NCBI GenBank assembly: GCA_003049485.1
Contig: PYST01000261.1
Coordinates: 1-48,815, forward strand
DNA length: 48,815 nt
Source of the DNA: Ophioceras dolichostomum
Lineage: Eukaryota > Ascomycota > Sordariomycetes > Magnaporthales > Ophioceraceae
Direction: 5' to 3'
The notes under the pieces are model-generated. The model was not told the origin of the DNA, ran no database searches, and worked only from the letters and a program-made list of their open reading frames with translations. The position numbers and the translations under genes are program-made. Positions 31,101-43,181 of this stretch are shown here, piece by piece (within the stretch, counting starts at the first letter, position 1; each line of letters starts with the position of its first letter).

Positions 31101-31165
31101 GACCCAAGATGCGTCTTACCTGCGGCGTAGTCGGTTGACCAGAAGGAATCGCTGAATCCCGGCAT
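28126..31165 (-). CDS. RGD2: F-BAR, DEP and RhoGAP domain protein, Rgd2 type (four exons)
   Basis: Proposed CDS is complement(join(28126..29192, 29284..30730, 30851..31032, 31120..31165)), 913 residues. Introns of 87, 120 and 91 nt join in phase. The last uses an AAG acceptor 16 nt after a CTAAC branch point and restores the RhoGAP segment LLKLYLLELPDSLVSSHVYE. Order of domains: FCH/F-BAR coiled region (DYAAGLGVLFGKLQQG onward, about 1-460), interrupted by a DEP domain (DIVEYLQRNMGTSSVSYAER, about 220-300), then RhoGAP (FGVDLEARA..., about 470-660), then a Ser/Pro/Gly-rich tail of about 250 residues. This F-BAR/DEP/GAP order is the fungal Rgd2 architecture. The yeast relative acts on Cdc42 and Rho5 at the plasma membrane. 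The usual arginine finger and two other active-site residues are replaced here (see findings), so GAP activity cannot be assumed. Confidence 0.9.
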
Positions 31166-34100
31166 GACTTCAGACGCGCGACGCAACGAGGAGGGCGTCT
31201 CGATCGTAGGTCGTCGCCAGATGTCCAGGATGACGAAGCGTCGATTCAACTCGTATCTTGTGTGCGCTCTTTGTTTCGCGGCGGGGAAGTCAAAGTTTGA
31301 TGGCCGGGGAACAAGTTACGGTATTCGCGGAAGGTGGAAAATGGAGGAGGTCGTCGTCGGATTTCGCAAGCGAGTCGATCGTTTCGTTGTCGGACACGAG
31401 AAGTGAAGCGAATGGTCGGGTGTGACGTCGGCGGAACTGTGGCCGGTCTTTGGCCGGTTGATGCACTCTGATGCACTCGAGCGGGTGAATCAGAAGCTGC
31501 CGCGTTTGTCGGTCTGCAACAGCGCCGATGAATGGCAGCCACAAAGGCCAAGGCCCAGCGAGTGATGAATGAAGGACTGAGGCTTAATAATTAGCGTGGA
31601 ATCAGCATTCCTCGAGGGTTCAGCAAGTCAACGAACTTCGACCAAGGTCAGACTTGTCAAAATAGAACCTGTGACGATTCCAGACGGGTTGCGACGCTAG
31701 GCCAGCTCATTGGTTGGTGCCGAAGCCCCTAGTTGGCGGCCGCCCAGTGGACGGCTGAGGCAAGCCTCCTGTCAAGCCCCCTGACACGCAAGCAACGAGA
31801 ACCCTTGGAGGAAAATCGTGAAGGGAATTGCTCATCCCCACATTCTTGATGCCTGAGGCTGCGACGCAGGCTCTACCTGGTAACCCTGTAGATAAAACGA
31901 GCCGAAACATGGGATGAAAAACAACGGCAAATACGAAGCCATATCCCAGACCCAAGAGGTTCCTTGATTCCATATAATTCCAGAAAATCCCATCATCTCA
32001 AGGAGATCCAGTCCATTCTCGTTGGCTGTCCTTGGCTGCCCGTTCTCTCAGCGCTAGTCCTCACCTCCTCCAACTTTACGAGCTGGCAACACTGATGCTG
32101 ATGAATGGGTGGTATTGTGCTGGGTCTCGTCCGTCTCACCTTCCCGTCGCTGGGGGCCTGTGAACGTGTCCTCCCGCAGAGGATTCTATTTCGAGCAGAG
32201 CTGGAGAAGCCAGCCTATCTTATCGCCGATCTAGAGGAGAGCAGTCAGGTGACCGGCGTGAGTGCCAGCCGTCTCGGTGCACGTGCAATACCACGTGATC
32301 ACGCATACCTTCGGTTTTAGCACCCTCTATCTTCCTTGGTGCTGGGCGAGTCCTTTTGGAAAACAGCAGCCCCTCTTTCGGTTCTTTGCGACTGTATAGC
32401 AACTCGAAGATGTGGCTTGAGATGACACTGGCTCGACTCCTCGATCTCTCGGATGAAGAGACGAAATGTCAACTGTCGGTTTCAACAGTCTCTCACCAGG
32501 TTCGGAACAGTTGTCCCAACCTAGAACTGCAGCCCTGGGCCTCTCTGTTGTTAGTCCTCGCTTCTGAAAGTCATAAGCCAAGGTCCACGTTCGGTGCTTT
32601 TCACTGTTTATATATGTACCATGGAAGCAGTGAGGGGAATCGCCGGCACTCCACGAAGATGGCCAATGCGAGCCCGCGCCCTGAAGTTCTGTTACCTAAT
32701 GGCAAAGGTCACAACTTCCCCAAAAAGGGGCTGTGAATTGGGGTCGACCCCACCCCCATGCTCCATCCCCAACTGTTCCAGCAGGTGGTGTGTCCGCCGT
32801 CCCGTCGTGTCATCGGGCAGGCAGACAAAGAACTCACTCATTCGTGATGGAGAGAGAGGGAGGGTCTAGACAACTCCTCGGGTAAAAAGGCGATGCACGC
32901 CAAGGAGGCGCCGAAAGATTTCGCAATACGGCCTTTGGACGGCAACCATCGGCCACGACATTGCTACCCTGCATTGTGCCATGCCATCCGTCACCGTGCG
33001 CCACGCCGGGGGGCAACTCTCGGCCAGATATCTTGTTGGAAGTCCCATGGCATCAGCTGTCTCTGGTTCTGACATGTCATAAAAACCAGGGAAATGTCGA
33101 CAAGAGGGATCTACTTGTACAGCGACACGGAGCACTGACCGAGCTTGCAAGAGTACCTACAAGGTAGGTAGACGCAAAAAAAGAAAAGAGAAGACAATCT
33201 GATGGGTTGGCACGGGCGTTAGGGGCTCTGATAACGGCACGGCCGTCCGGCACCTACCGCTTCCTTGCCTGCACTAACTGGACGGCGTTCCCGAAAAGGG
33301 AGTGCTATCAAGGACCACGGGAGCATGTCGCTCCCGAAGCCGGTCCCGCCGAGTATCCTAACGGAATGAACAGGAAGGCAGAACTAGCTCACCAACACCA
33401 TCAAGGTCCCTGTTTCCTACAACAGCACAAGGTACTTCACGATATTGACAGGAGCAGGGGTCCCGCGGGCGGCGGGCGGGGGGCCACGATCATCGGCTGC
33501 TAAGCTCCTCCTCCATGCCCTCCCTTTGGCCTCCCAAACCCGTTTTAATATATTTCATTGCCACTGCCGCTTTCTTTGGGAGGTTGGATCCCTAAGTGGG
33601 TTATGTGGGTGTGCGTGGGCGAGTTCTGACATGATTATTACATTACCCTCCCTCTGCCTGTGCAACGAGCCAGCCAGAATCCAGAGAGCTGCCAGCTGCT
33701 AGCTGCATCGACGCTCTTTCGCTAAGAAAGGAGGAGGGGAGAAGGGGAGGTCTCAGGACCAACCGCGACCGCTCTGGCTGTCCCGTGGCGCAAATGGGCG
33801 ACGGAGAGGGATACCGTGGCATCTGCACCCATCCGACCCAATCACCTCGCCGGCTTCACCCTAATCACCAACCCCCGCCCTGGTGGGTTTCCGTGCTTCC
33901 GTTCTCAGCTCGTTTGTGTTAGTTAGACAGTCAATGATATGCGTCGTGTGTACACTCCTAGCAGAGACATACATATGTGCACAGCACCTTTTGCTACATG
34001 GTACATTGCAAGACAAATTCCCAGTTTGGCACTCCGGCACCGGGACGCCGCCTGATAAGGAATCGTTTTGTGTGTTGGTGATCGGGCGCCACAACATTTA

Positions 34101-37100
34101 AAAAAAGAAAGCAAGATTCAATTTTTTTGCATGATATGGTATGTATATCGGTACAGACACCGGCGATGCTGATCTCATTTCTAATGTTGCGGTCTAGAAA
34201 TGTAGGAAGAAAGGCCGACAAGACAGGCCGACAGGGAGGCAGCCATTCATGTTGAAGTCAGTCCTCCCTCCATCCTCGGCAGCTACTACCCTCCCTCCTC
34301 TCAGAGGATGGGAGACAATCACTGGCCGGAGATACGCTTATGTTGCACTTTTGTCTGATTTTCTTTCTCTCTTTTTTCTTCTATTGAACGCCCTGGACAC
34401 ACACGGTGATGTGCCGGCGCGTCATCATCAAGCCGTGGGGGTTTGTGAGGGAGGAATCAGCAGGTACCCGTCTGGTGTAGCCATCGTTATCTTGACCTGG
34501 CCGGTGCGTGCGCCTTCTATTGGCGGACGGCCTTGGAAGATTTGGAAAAGGATCCAAGACATCGTATCGTGTGTTCGGGTTGGCTGTTGGGGATGCCGTC
34601 ACTGCCTTGCTGACCCGTGTTGCCTTCTGCGTATTGCAGAGATTTGATATCTAAAATTCGTTATCAGGTCAAGGGCGCCAACGGACGAACGAGGCCAGGT
34701 AAAACAAGGCAACGCAAGGTAAGGCAAGGCAGGCAGATGGTGTCAATGTGGATAGATATGCGCAGCTGGCTGTGCCACGAAGAGGCCGATGGCCGGAAAG
34801 CAGGTAATGCTGCACATAAATGGCGAGAAATGGATGTTCTGGCCGCGGTTTCAGTTTCAATATCTCTCCAGTCCCTTGCCTGGCCTATCATATAGGGCAG
34901 CATCGCATCACATCACCTCTGCGCGCATCGATATCTGCGTGGCACAACAGCACGCAGGAAGGGTGAACCTCGGTCAAGGCTCCCGTTGGTGACCTCCTTC
35001 TCCCAAGCTGGCGGTGACCGGACGGGATGACGCATGGGCCGAGACTTATCATCCTCGGGCACTTTCTAGGCGCCTGCCAACCAGCCAGCCAGGGCTGATG
35101 ATGACGCTGATAATGACTGACTGATACAGCAGACCGCTTGCTTTCTGTTCACCCTGACACGTGTTTGTTGGTTGGGACACCGATGCGATATCGATCCGGC
35201 GAACCCTCCCTGCCTCCTGGGCGAGAGGAGGTGCCGGTGACGGATGACGATCCTGGCCCGCGAGGCGCAAAGCGAGCAATAGGAACGCTTTCCATGATGC
35301 CGCCAGAGCAAGCGAGCAGCGACCTTCATCACGAATGGACATGGGTGATATTCGGAATGCTGCCTCTGTTGTGTTGAGGACGTTTTGGAGGCTTGGGGCT
35401 AGCGTGGTCTTACCCGTCTTGTCCCCATCCCGCCCCTTCTCCTTAGCTCCCCTCTTGGCGTTCGGCGGTTCACGATGAATGGTATGGGAGTTGGGGGGGG
35501 GGGACAGTGAGGAGGGGTGACGGAATGGGATGGGAGGGAGGGACGGAGTCGGAGAGTATCTTTTTTTCTTTTTTTTTCCCCATTCTTTTTGAAAGAGAAA
35601 AATTCCAAAGCTCTGCCAAGTGGGAAAACCACGGAGCATGCATGGGCAGCGAATCAGAGGCCGGCAGGGTGGATCAGCCCACGGTCGATTTCCTTATCTC
35701 TGGCCCCCCACCATCACCCATGTGGCCTTGTCGCGTCCACTCTTGGCCTCCCACACACCCCTGTCTCCAGCCGGCCTTTCTCCCGCCGTCCGTTGTCGCG
35801 ATAAACTCGCATCACCAGAGGGGAAGAAAAAAAAGAAAAAGAAAAGAAAGTTGGTAGAGGGACAAAAGGAAAAGAAATCCAAAAAGGGAGATTTCTAATA
35901 GTACACAGTTATATGCACTGAAGCGCCTCCAGTGAGTTGCCGAACTCCCGCCTGCCCGACAGGACTCATCATCGCTCTCAAATCCTCTCACAACAAACCC
36001 GCCCAAGAGCTGAGCGTCACTTCGACCCAGCCCAGGCAGCTTAAGCCATTTTGGGATTCTCTTCCATCAGGGTCCCCCTCTCTCCCGCAAAACCGCCCCC
36101 CGTCGACCGGCCCTTCCTCCCACTCTCCCACGCTTTTCCCTCTGGTGGCCGCCGCGCTTCAATTACGACCTGTGATGGAGCAGGTCTCGGCCTTTGTTCC
36201 CCTCATTGCCGTCGCCTCCTCCACATTGGATTGGGTCCTTTTTTTTTTCTTGTCACAGGCATCGGCTGGCGCTGGCACACTTGCGAGAGAGGGGCGGATT
36301 TTTGGGATTTTTTATTCTCTTGTTTGTACCCCGTGATGGCGAGATACCTTAACCCCCACACCAAGCATCCCATCCCAAGCGGTCTTCCGCAAGCAATGCG
36401 AACTCGCTTGCCTGACTGAAACTACCCGACCGTCTGCTGCTACGGGTCCAGTCCGCTGCCCCCGTTCGCACCTTGCCCTCTGCGTTCTGCAACCTGCCCA
36501 TAGAAAGGGCTGGGCTTCTCGTCCTGCGGCGGCGACGGCGGCGGCACCCACGCTTTTTTGCCTTCCGCCCCTCTGCCCCTCCTCCCTTGGGTTCCTCGCT
36601 CCTCCCTCCACTCCAATCCTCACTTAATGTGCTCTGCTGCCAGTGCAGCTCACAGCTACAGATACCACTCAGCCAGACAGATCAGGGCAAGCTTGCCAGT
36701 CAGCTGTAGCCAACAGCGCCAGCCAGCCAGTCGAAACCCATCACTCTTCACACGGTGCCATCCACCACCCACTATCATCTCCCGGGCGGCTGGTTGTGTT
36801 ATCTATCCATCATCGTGCCTATCCCATCGAGGTCGCACTCAACGCACGCACGTCCGTCCACGCGCACGCCATCCCATCCCGTCGTCGAGGATCGTGCTGT
36901 GCTGTGCTTTGCTGTGCTCGTGGGCAGTTCAATATATCTACGGATACGGCGCAGTCTATCTTGTCTCTTCGTGAAGTACTGCTTGTTTTCGAATACCTGT
37001 CTCAGGCTGGCCGCGGAGGTACTGTTGATTATGCGGGAACATCCCCTTGCCGCTGTGGGGTGCCGCCACCATCCGGTATCCCGCTAAGAATGGCAACCCG

Positions 37101-38529
37101 CGCCCGTCGTGGCACCGCCTGTCAATTTACCTGCCTGCTAAATTCCACCCACACCCCCCCCTCGCCCCCTGGCCTGCTCCTCTGACGAACGTTATCTTGC
37201 TCCCTGCCTCTCCTCCATCTTCGTCCCAGCACGTCCACCGTATCTTGTCAAGCCAGCCTGCCTGCTCCTGTCTGCCTATCCATCAACTTCTTCCGCAAAA
37301 AAGACAATACTCAATAGAGGAACCCAAGCCGATCTGATTTGCGTGTCTCCCTCATTTCTGCAACGGGACTTCAAGGGTCACGACAGGAGTATTTCTTTTC
37401 CAACAAGGGGTTCTTTTTTCCGGCGCAACCAACTAGCCGGGCAATTCCTATCTATCGCGCGCGCATCTCGCCACACCCTTCGCACACGGCTATCTCTGAC
37501 CTCTGACGCCTCGTCTGTCCCTCTCCTGCCGTCGACTTGGTCCCTGCTGGTCCTGCCTCCTGCTGGTCCTGCCCTGTTGCCTTCTGCACCGCAACTATTT
37601 CACTTATCGGCACCGCCCTCCGCTCTGGACTTCTCAAAACGCCCCCTTTCTTTCCATTATCTCTCACGCTGCGGCCTGCCGTTTCGCCCAAACGAAATAA
37701 TCACCTATCAGCTCGCTCGGCGCATGATCCACCCGGCCGAGCCAGCCAGCCAGCATAGCGGCATCCATCCCGGCGCAGCATCTCACTATCTCTGCCGCAA
37801 AAGAGTAGCACCGAAGTCGCCGGTTATCTCTGTCTTGCTCACTCACCCCTTGTCTTCTCGTCCCTGTCTCTCGCCCCGAAACTCTTCATTGTTGGACTGG
37901 ACTACGCACACGGGCGTCTATCATCAGCCGAGCCACTGATACCCATCCATCGAACCCCCATCTCCCGTCATCTCGTCATCCCGTCGTCCACATATCCAGG
38001 GCACATATCCAGACTGGGCAGAGCCGCCCTGCCCAAGCAAATCTCCCTTCTTGTCACCACGCACAAAAAGCCACCGGTTCCCACTTACCGAAGTTCGAGA
38101 ACCTCTGTGACCGCCTTGCATCCGCCTCCTGCTCCCTTTTCGGTCCCCAATTTTTTTTTATCTGGCGTCGTTGTTGATATCGCGTGCCCTGTGCTTCCTT
38201 CCCGTTCCATGGACGACCTTATTGAGAAGCCCGTCATCCCGCTCCACAATGCTGTGATGCAGTACCGGTAGCACGCACCTACTTATCTCTCTGCCCCCCT
38301 CAACCTTTTCTCTCTCCCCACCCACCAGTAACCCTCTCTCTCAACCCTCTTTGTTCTCATTCCTAGATACCCACGCGACACTTTCATACACGTTTCTATT
38401 CTTCCCTTCACTCCGCCCCAGGCTTGAGCAATCGGGCCTCATACCCCTCACCACCTGTCTAGTGGTAGACATCCAAAGATATCGGACGCGCTTCTTCTAT
38501 CGGCTTTGTGCCGTTAAGGAGCTTCCGCC
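31166..38529. other. 7.4-kb stretch without a clear gene, pyrimidine-rich towards the right
   Basis: 31166 to about 32300 is the RhoGAP promoter side. 32300-36000 has only short frames. From about 36400 the plus strand is markedly C/T-rich with many A-poor runs, which looks like a long 5' leader or promoter of the 38530 gene. A CACGTG is at 32292-32297. Homopolymers include G runs near 35493 and T runs near 35570 and 36240. A possible spliced upstream ORF is listed separately. Confidence 0.5.
38209..38428 (+). other. Possible spliced upstream ORF ahead of the 38530 gene
   Basis: ATG at 38209 opens MDDLIEKPVIPLHNAVMQYR and then meets a TAG that overlaps a GTAGCA donor at 38268. Splicing to the TAG acceptor at 38364-38366 would continue with YPRDTFIHVS and stop near 38428. 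The short peptide would end about 100 nt before the main ATG. There is no clear CTAAC branch point, so this is tentative. Confidence 0.25.
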
Positions 38530-40089
38530 ATGGCTTCACCGCCGAAGGGGTCTCCTTCACCTCCACAGGGACCTGTCAACCTGGCGGAGGAGAAAATGCC
38601 TGAGGGCTACTGCCGTTATCTCCTCCCGCAGCAGGAGCTCAGGGGTCAACGATGCGGCTGTACTCACTTCACCCTCAACCGAAACATACCGAGCTCGGTG
38701 TGTTACTGTGGCCACCAATCATGCTTCCACACGACTGAGCCCTACCTGCCTGAGATGGAACAGCTGAAGAATAAGATCAAGGCTCTCGAGACCCAAGTTG
38801 ATCGTGCCTTCGAGGAGAAGCTGTCACTCGTCGCCAGAGTCAGCACCTTGGAGGAGATCATGGAGAAGAGCAGGGAAGAAGTCAGTCTCGAGATCAAGGG
38901 CACCTACCACAACCTCAACGGGGCGTGGCGTCGGATCGAGCAACTCGAGCGTGGGGCCAAGGAGACGCAACTACGATTGGGCCACCACGGTGAGCAGATA
39001 CAGGAGTTGCAGGACGAGACGCGCCGGCTAGGCGACCGACAGCTCGAGCTCAACGACGCCGACATCAGCCTTGAGGAGCGAGTCGAGGTCCTTGAGGAAA
39101 TGGAGGACTCGCCGTCACCACTCAACCAAAGGATTCGGAGGAGGAGATCGTCGCTCTCCGACCGTGGAATGACGCCGCCAGCCGCCGGGAATCCAAGTTT
39201 TGACACTAGCCGGGCATCTCGATCGCCCGGCACGGCGCTAGTGTCGCTCACCATCCCGAGAGCCCTAAGGACCGACCCGCCATCTACGAACTTGTCATCA
39301 TCAGACAGCAACCTATGGACCGTACACATCTCCTTGCTCCCGACGTCCACGCTCCCTTTCCCCTTCGAGAAGGACACGAACGCGTACAAGCGGTGCCTCT
39401 CGCGCGGACTGCACCAGATGGTGGTTGTCCAGGGGCACGACGCCGACTCGGTCGTGGGTTGTGTGAGCCGGGCGTTCGGTAGCATCCTCAAGGACCGCGC
39501 GTGGATGCCTCTCCAGGCGCTGTTGTGCAACGCCCAGTCGCTCCAGGGCCTGCCGATGCTGCGCAAGCTCGACGAGTCGCTCGTGCACGGGAGGTACGAC
39601 TCGGAGTTCCTCCGGCGCCACTGCGCAGTGTGCGACGCCAACGGCAAGATGGACTCGCTCTACATCGCCATGCGCTCCGACGAGCTGTCCTGGCACACGC
39701 TGCGGCGCTCAACGCCCTACGTGGCCGGCCTGGAGTCGTGTTGGCAATACGACCCGTACCTGGACCCGGTCAAGCCGTCCGACGAGGACGATGCCATCGA
39801 CGACTCGGAATGGCCGTCTGCCGGCGACATCATGGGCAACACCTACTCGAACCTGTCGAACCTGTCGAACCTGAAGCGGGCGGCGTCGGAGATGTCGCGC
39901 TCGTCCAGCTTCGGGGCCGCCACCGCCCCGGGTGTCTCCTCCTCCGCCGCAGGTGTCGACGCCGCCGCTGCTGCTGCTTCTGCGACGAGCGCTGGCGCAA
40001 CAGACGGTGAGGGGTCCCGACCCAAAATACCACGGGTTATGACCAAACTCGTGGAGGGCCAACGGAGACGTGTAACGGAGACGTGTTGA
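38530..40089 (+). CDS. Unrecognised protein with N-terminal Cys/His cluster and coiled coil (519 aa)
   Basis: A single frame runs from ATG 38530 to TGA 40087-40089. After a Pro-rich start there is a compact Cys/His cluster, Cys28, 42, 44, 58, 60, His62, Cys65, His67 (core CYCGHQSCFH), that looks metal binding. Residues about 75-200 are heptad-like and charged (EQLKNKIKALETQVDRAFEE onward), predicting a coiled coil. A Ser/Arg-rich linker follows, then an ordered region, LWTVHISLLPTSTLPFPFEK to about residue 410, with CAVCDANGKMDSLYIAMR. The C-terminus is acidic, then Ser/Ala-rich, with three tandem SNL units. No known enzyme domain is recognised. The very long gene-free region upstream is more typical of a regulated or developmental gene than of a housekeeping gene, but that is inference. 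Confidence 0.75.
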   Translation: MASPPKGSPSPPQGPVNLAEEKMPEGYCRYLLPQQELRGQRCGCTHFTLNRNIPSSVCYCGHQSCFHTTEPYLPEMEQLKNKIKALETQVDRAFEEKLSLVARVSTLEEIMEKSREEVSLEIKGTYHNLNGAWRRIEQLERGAKETQLRLGHHGEQIQELQDETRRLGDRQLELNDADISLEERVEVLEEMEDSPSPLNQRIRRRRSSLSDRGMTPPAAGNPSFDTSRASRSPGTALVSLTIPRALRTDPPSTNLSSSDSNLWTVHISLLPTSTLPFPFEKDTNAYKRCLSRGLHQMVVVQGHDADSVVGCVSRAFGSILKDRAWMPLQALLCNAQSLQGLPMLRKLDESLVHGRYDSEFLRRHCAVCDANGKMDSLYIAMRSDELSWHTLRRSTPYVAGLESCWQYDPYLDPVKPSDEDDAIDDSEWPSAGDIMGNTYSNLSNLSNLKRAASEMSRSSSFGAATAPGVSSSAAGVDAAAAAASATSAGATDGEGSRPKIPRVMTKLVEGQRRRVTETC

Positions 40090-42061
40090 GACCGTGTAAT
40101 CGTTTATGTAGTAGTGCTTGCGGCGGCGTCGTCTTCGCGATCTCCAGCCATGTCCCCCATCGATCCGATCACCGACGATGACGAGTACGACCGGACCAGC
40201 AGCGGCAACAGCAATTTCTCTATGACCACCAACACCACCATCACCACCAATACCACCAATACCACTCATACTACACTATCGTCACCTGAACAACGGCAAC
40301 CTTACCTGCCTTCGTCACCTTTAACACCGACCAACATGAAGAATATCAACGACCTCGACGATACACCTCGCTTCCTCTCTCGTCATCAACAGGCGGATCA
40401 CGACTATCAACAACCACGACCACAACAACCGAACGAACCATACCTTTCACCAACGAAAATCCAGCCACAGCAATTACCCCCTCAATGAGTCTTTCATCAG
40501 CTTCGACAACAAAAACAGTGTTATCACTAGGAGGACAGGTTTTTTTCTCTTATATCTATCGTCACGCTACATAGACAGGAAGGAGCGTCAGGTACGGGGA
40601 TGGAAATGCAGGATCGCTCTCTCTCCCTCCTTAGTTATATCTCCCCCTCCATCTCTCTACCGTTGATTCGATTTTCCTTGGAATAGGAAACTGGCACAGG
40701 AACAGGAACAGGAACAGACTAGGCGTGTGTTTTGGTTCTGATGTTATTTTTTTATGTCTTTTTCTCCCTCCCATTATCTTCTTAGGGAGGTTTATGTCTT
40801 GATGGAGCGAGTGACTTTTTTTTGGATGGATCGACGCAATAGACTAAGTGGAGGAGGGAGAGAAATACAGGTTAGTGGTATAAGCGGGCGAGCGGACGCG
40901 CGGTCGCTTGGAGGAGGACGATGGCCCTGATGGATGGAGCTATGAGACGAGACAGAGAGCTTTCTTCTTGATTTCTCTTATGGTTATCATTCTGGCCTAT
41001 TTGCCTACCTACCTACCTACCTTCCCATACAGTTATCTCACTTACGTCCTCTTCTTCTCTTCTCCCTCTTTGATACCTACCAGTATTGAGTGCTTCTTCG
41101 TGTGCCCATCCATCACTTTACAAAACCTATATAAAGACCTACATACATTCACTAGAGACGAGAGGATGTATCCTCTATCAGATATGTCGATTTTGTGTAC
41201 TATCCGGAGGAGCAGTGGTTCGCATTTTACGGGATACGTTAGAAATGGGGTGCTCGCGTGCGTGTAATTGGTGGTATGTGTGTGTAAGTGGGTGTACAGT
41301 CAGACGGGAAGGAGGAGGGAAAATCAGGGGACTCCGATACGCATCGGCCACGGAGAGGCCTTTGCTCGCGTCGGTGTGTAGAAAGGGACCTACAGGTACA
41401 ACGTAGTTAGCAAGCATTAAAAGCCTACACTCATTCCCTATTGGTCTCTCCCGCTTCACTCCCGTTCCTTTCATGGATGTCTGTCAGCTCCTTATCGCGT
41501 CGCGGGTTGCACACACATATCATACCGCAGTACGTCCGTACGGAGAGGAAGGTAGGTAAGGTATGTTTGTTATTCGGCGGCGGGCCTAAAGTACCGAGCG
41601 GCACCGACGGGAGCGAGCAATATCAGATAGGTAAGTTGGGCAAGGGAACCAACCCCGATTTACTTGGCCATCCCGTTCCGTCCCATTCCTGCGCCATCGT
41701 GGTGGTGGTGGCGCGAGCGAGACCTGCTGAAAAAAAAAAAAAGAGCTGATATCGTTCATCATCCATCGCTCCCTGTGTTTCAAATAACCGACACACCAGA
41801 CCCCAATCGCGCTTTGTCTTTCTGTTTCTGGCGTCCCACATGGGCGTGGGTAAGTGAGAGAGATACGATAGCATGATGGTTCTAGGTATATCTGCCGATA
41901 GGGTCGTGGGAGGGAGGTGATTCTGGGCAGGCAGGCTGGCTGGTAGATAGGGAGGCTATGTGCCTGCATGTTATGTTGGTGTGAAGAGTGTATGTGGGTG
42001 GGTGGTGGGTGTGTATCCGTATCTGTGTCTCTGTTTCCAGCCGGTTTTTGGTCGTGGTGCT

Positions 42062-42084
42062 CACACACACACACACACACACAC
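42062..42084. repeat. (CA)n microsatellite
   Basis: Uninterrupted CA dinucleotides, about 11 units, between 42062 and 42084. Confidence 0.9.
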
Positions 42085-43156
42085 CGCCTCTGTGACACGC
42101 CGCGTTATCTCTTGCTGATATGTAGGTGGGAGATATGGCCGGGCAGGCAGCGAGACAGGGAGTGAGGGAGGATAGATAGGCCAGTTAGATAGGTAGGGTA
42201 GGGATGTGCCACGTCTTTTTTGTTGCTGCCCCCTTGAACTGCAAAGGGGATTCGTCGATTGGTTTGGGTAGCCAGCCAGTGAATGAGAATCAATGGAATG
42301 CCTGAACTGGATGTATACCTACCTATGTATCATGTATGGACCTGACGAGTGGACTTGCAGGGAAGGTTTGTCGTGTATGTATGCTTCGCCGCACGGGTAC
42401 TGGTTGAGCTTGGCAGAGATTTTTGGACAAGTGTCTGTGAAGGTATTGATTTGGATTGGGGGCCGGGAGAAGAAAGACAGAGATAACAGCAGGAACCCAA
42501 CGCCGGGGAATGGAATGGAATGCGCGAGACCGCCGCGGCATGGCGTGCGTGGCACGACAGCCTGACGACAGCGAGCATGATCATGATAGGGACAGGTAGG
42601 GCAGGAGACGTTGTATTCTGTGCGGTGGTAGGTCGTACTGATGACTGATGATGTACCATGGGCGCGGCATTAGTCACGACGTCGCTCCTTTCACAAATGC
42701 GCACAGCTGGGACGGACATTCACATGATGATCTTTTGTTATTCGTTGGTGTCGTCCCATCATCGCGATCGTGAGAAGTGAAGGAAGGGCCTTCTTTGGGG
42801 AGGAGTGTTTTTCCAGGCTGCCAGGCTGCTAGGCTGCTAGCCTCATCTGGCTGTTCAAAGCAGATGTTGAATGAGGAGTGAATGAAGTGAGTCTGTCCGG
42901 CCAGCACTGCCGGCAGCAATGCCGGCGGGCAGTCATGAGACGACGAGAGGACGTGCGCAACCGCGTTTTGCTCCTTTGGTTCCGACCGGTGAGAGAAATG
43001 GGATGGGGGAGGGCAAGGGGAAGCTTCCAGGGTAGCCACGTGTTCCGGCACATGCTCTCCCTCCTACCGAAGCCAAACCTGAACAAGGACGTCGCCTTGG
43101 CTTCCACGGAGGATCAGGCTGGACGATTTGACGTTATCGCGATTAGATAAGATAGC

Positions 43157-43181
43157 GATTGGTGCATTCGCGCCGCCAATC
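43157..43181. promoter_or_regulatory. Inverted pair of CCAAT boxes
   Basis: GATTGG at 43157-43162 and CCAATC at 43176-43181 form an inverted pair separated by 13 nt, about 360 bp upstream of the NCBP3-like start codon. CCAAT is the binding motif of the fungal HAP/CBF complex. The position fits a promoter element. Confidence 0.4.

Noticed and set aside
37343..37939. 198-codon plus-strand frame in the long leader region
   Set aside because: It is Ser/Pro/Leu-rich, as expected from translating C/T-rich DNA, with no domain. It is treated as leader sequence.
40150..40488. Thr/Asn/Gln-rich plus-strand frame after the 38530 gene
   Set aside because: Its low complexity comes from ACCACC/AATACC repeats. 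It begins 60 nt after a stop codon with no intron signal and is more likely 3' flank.
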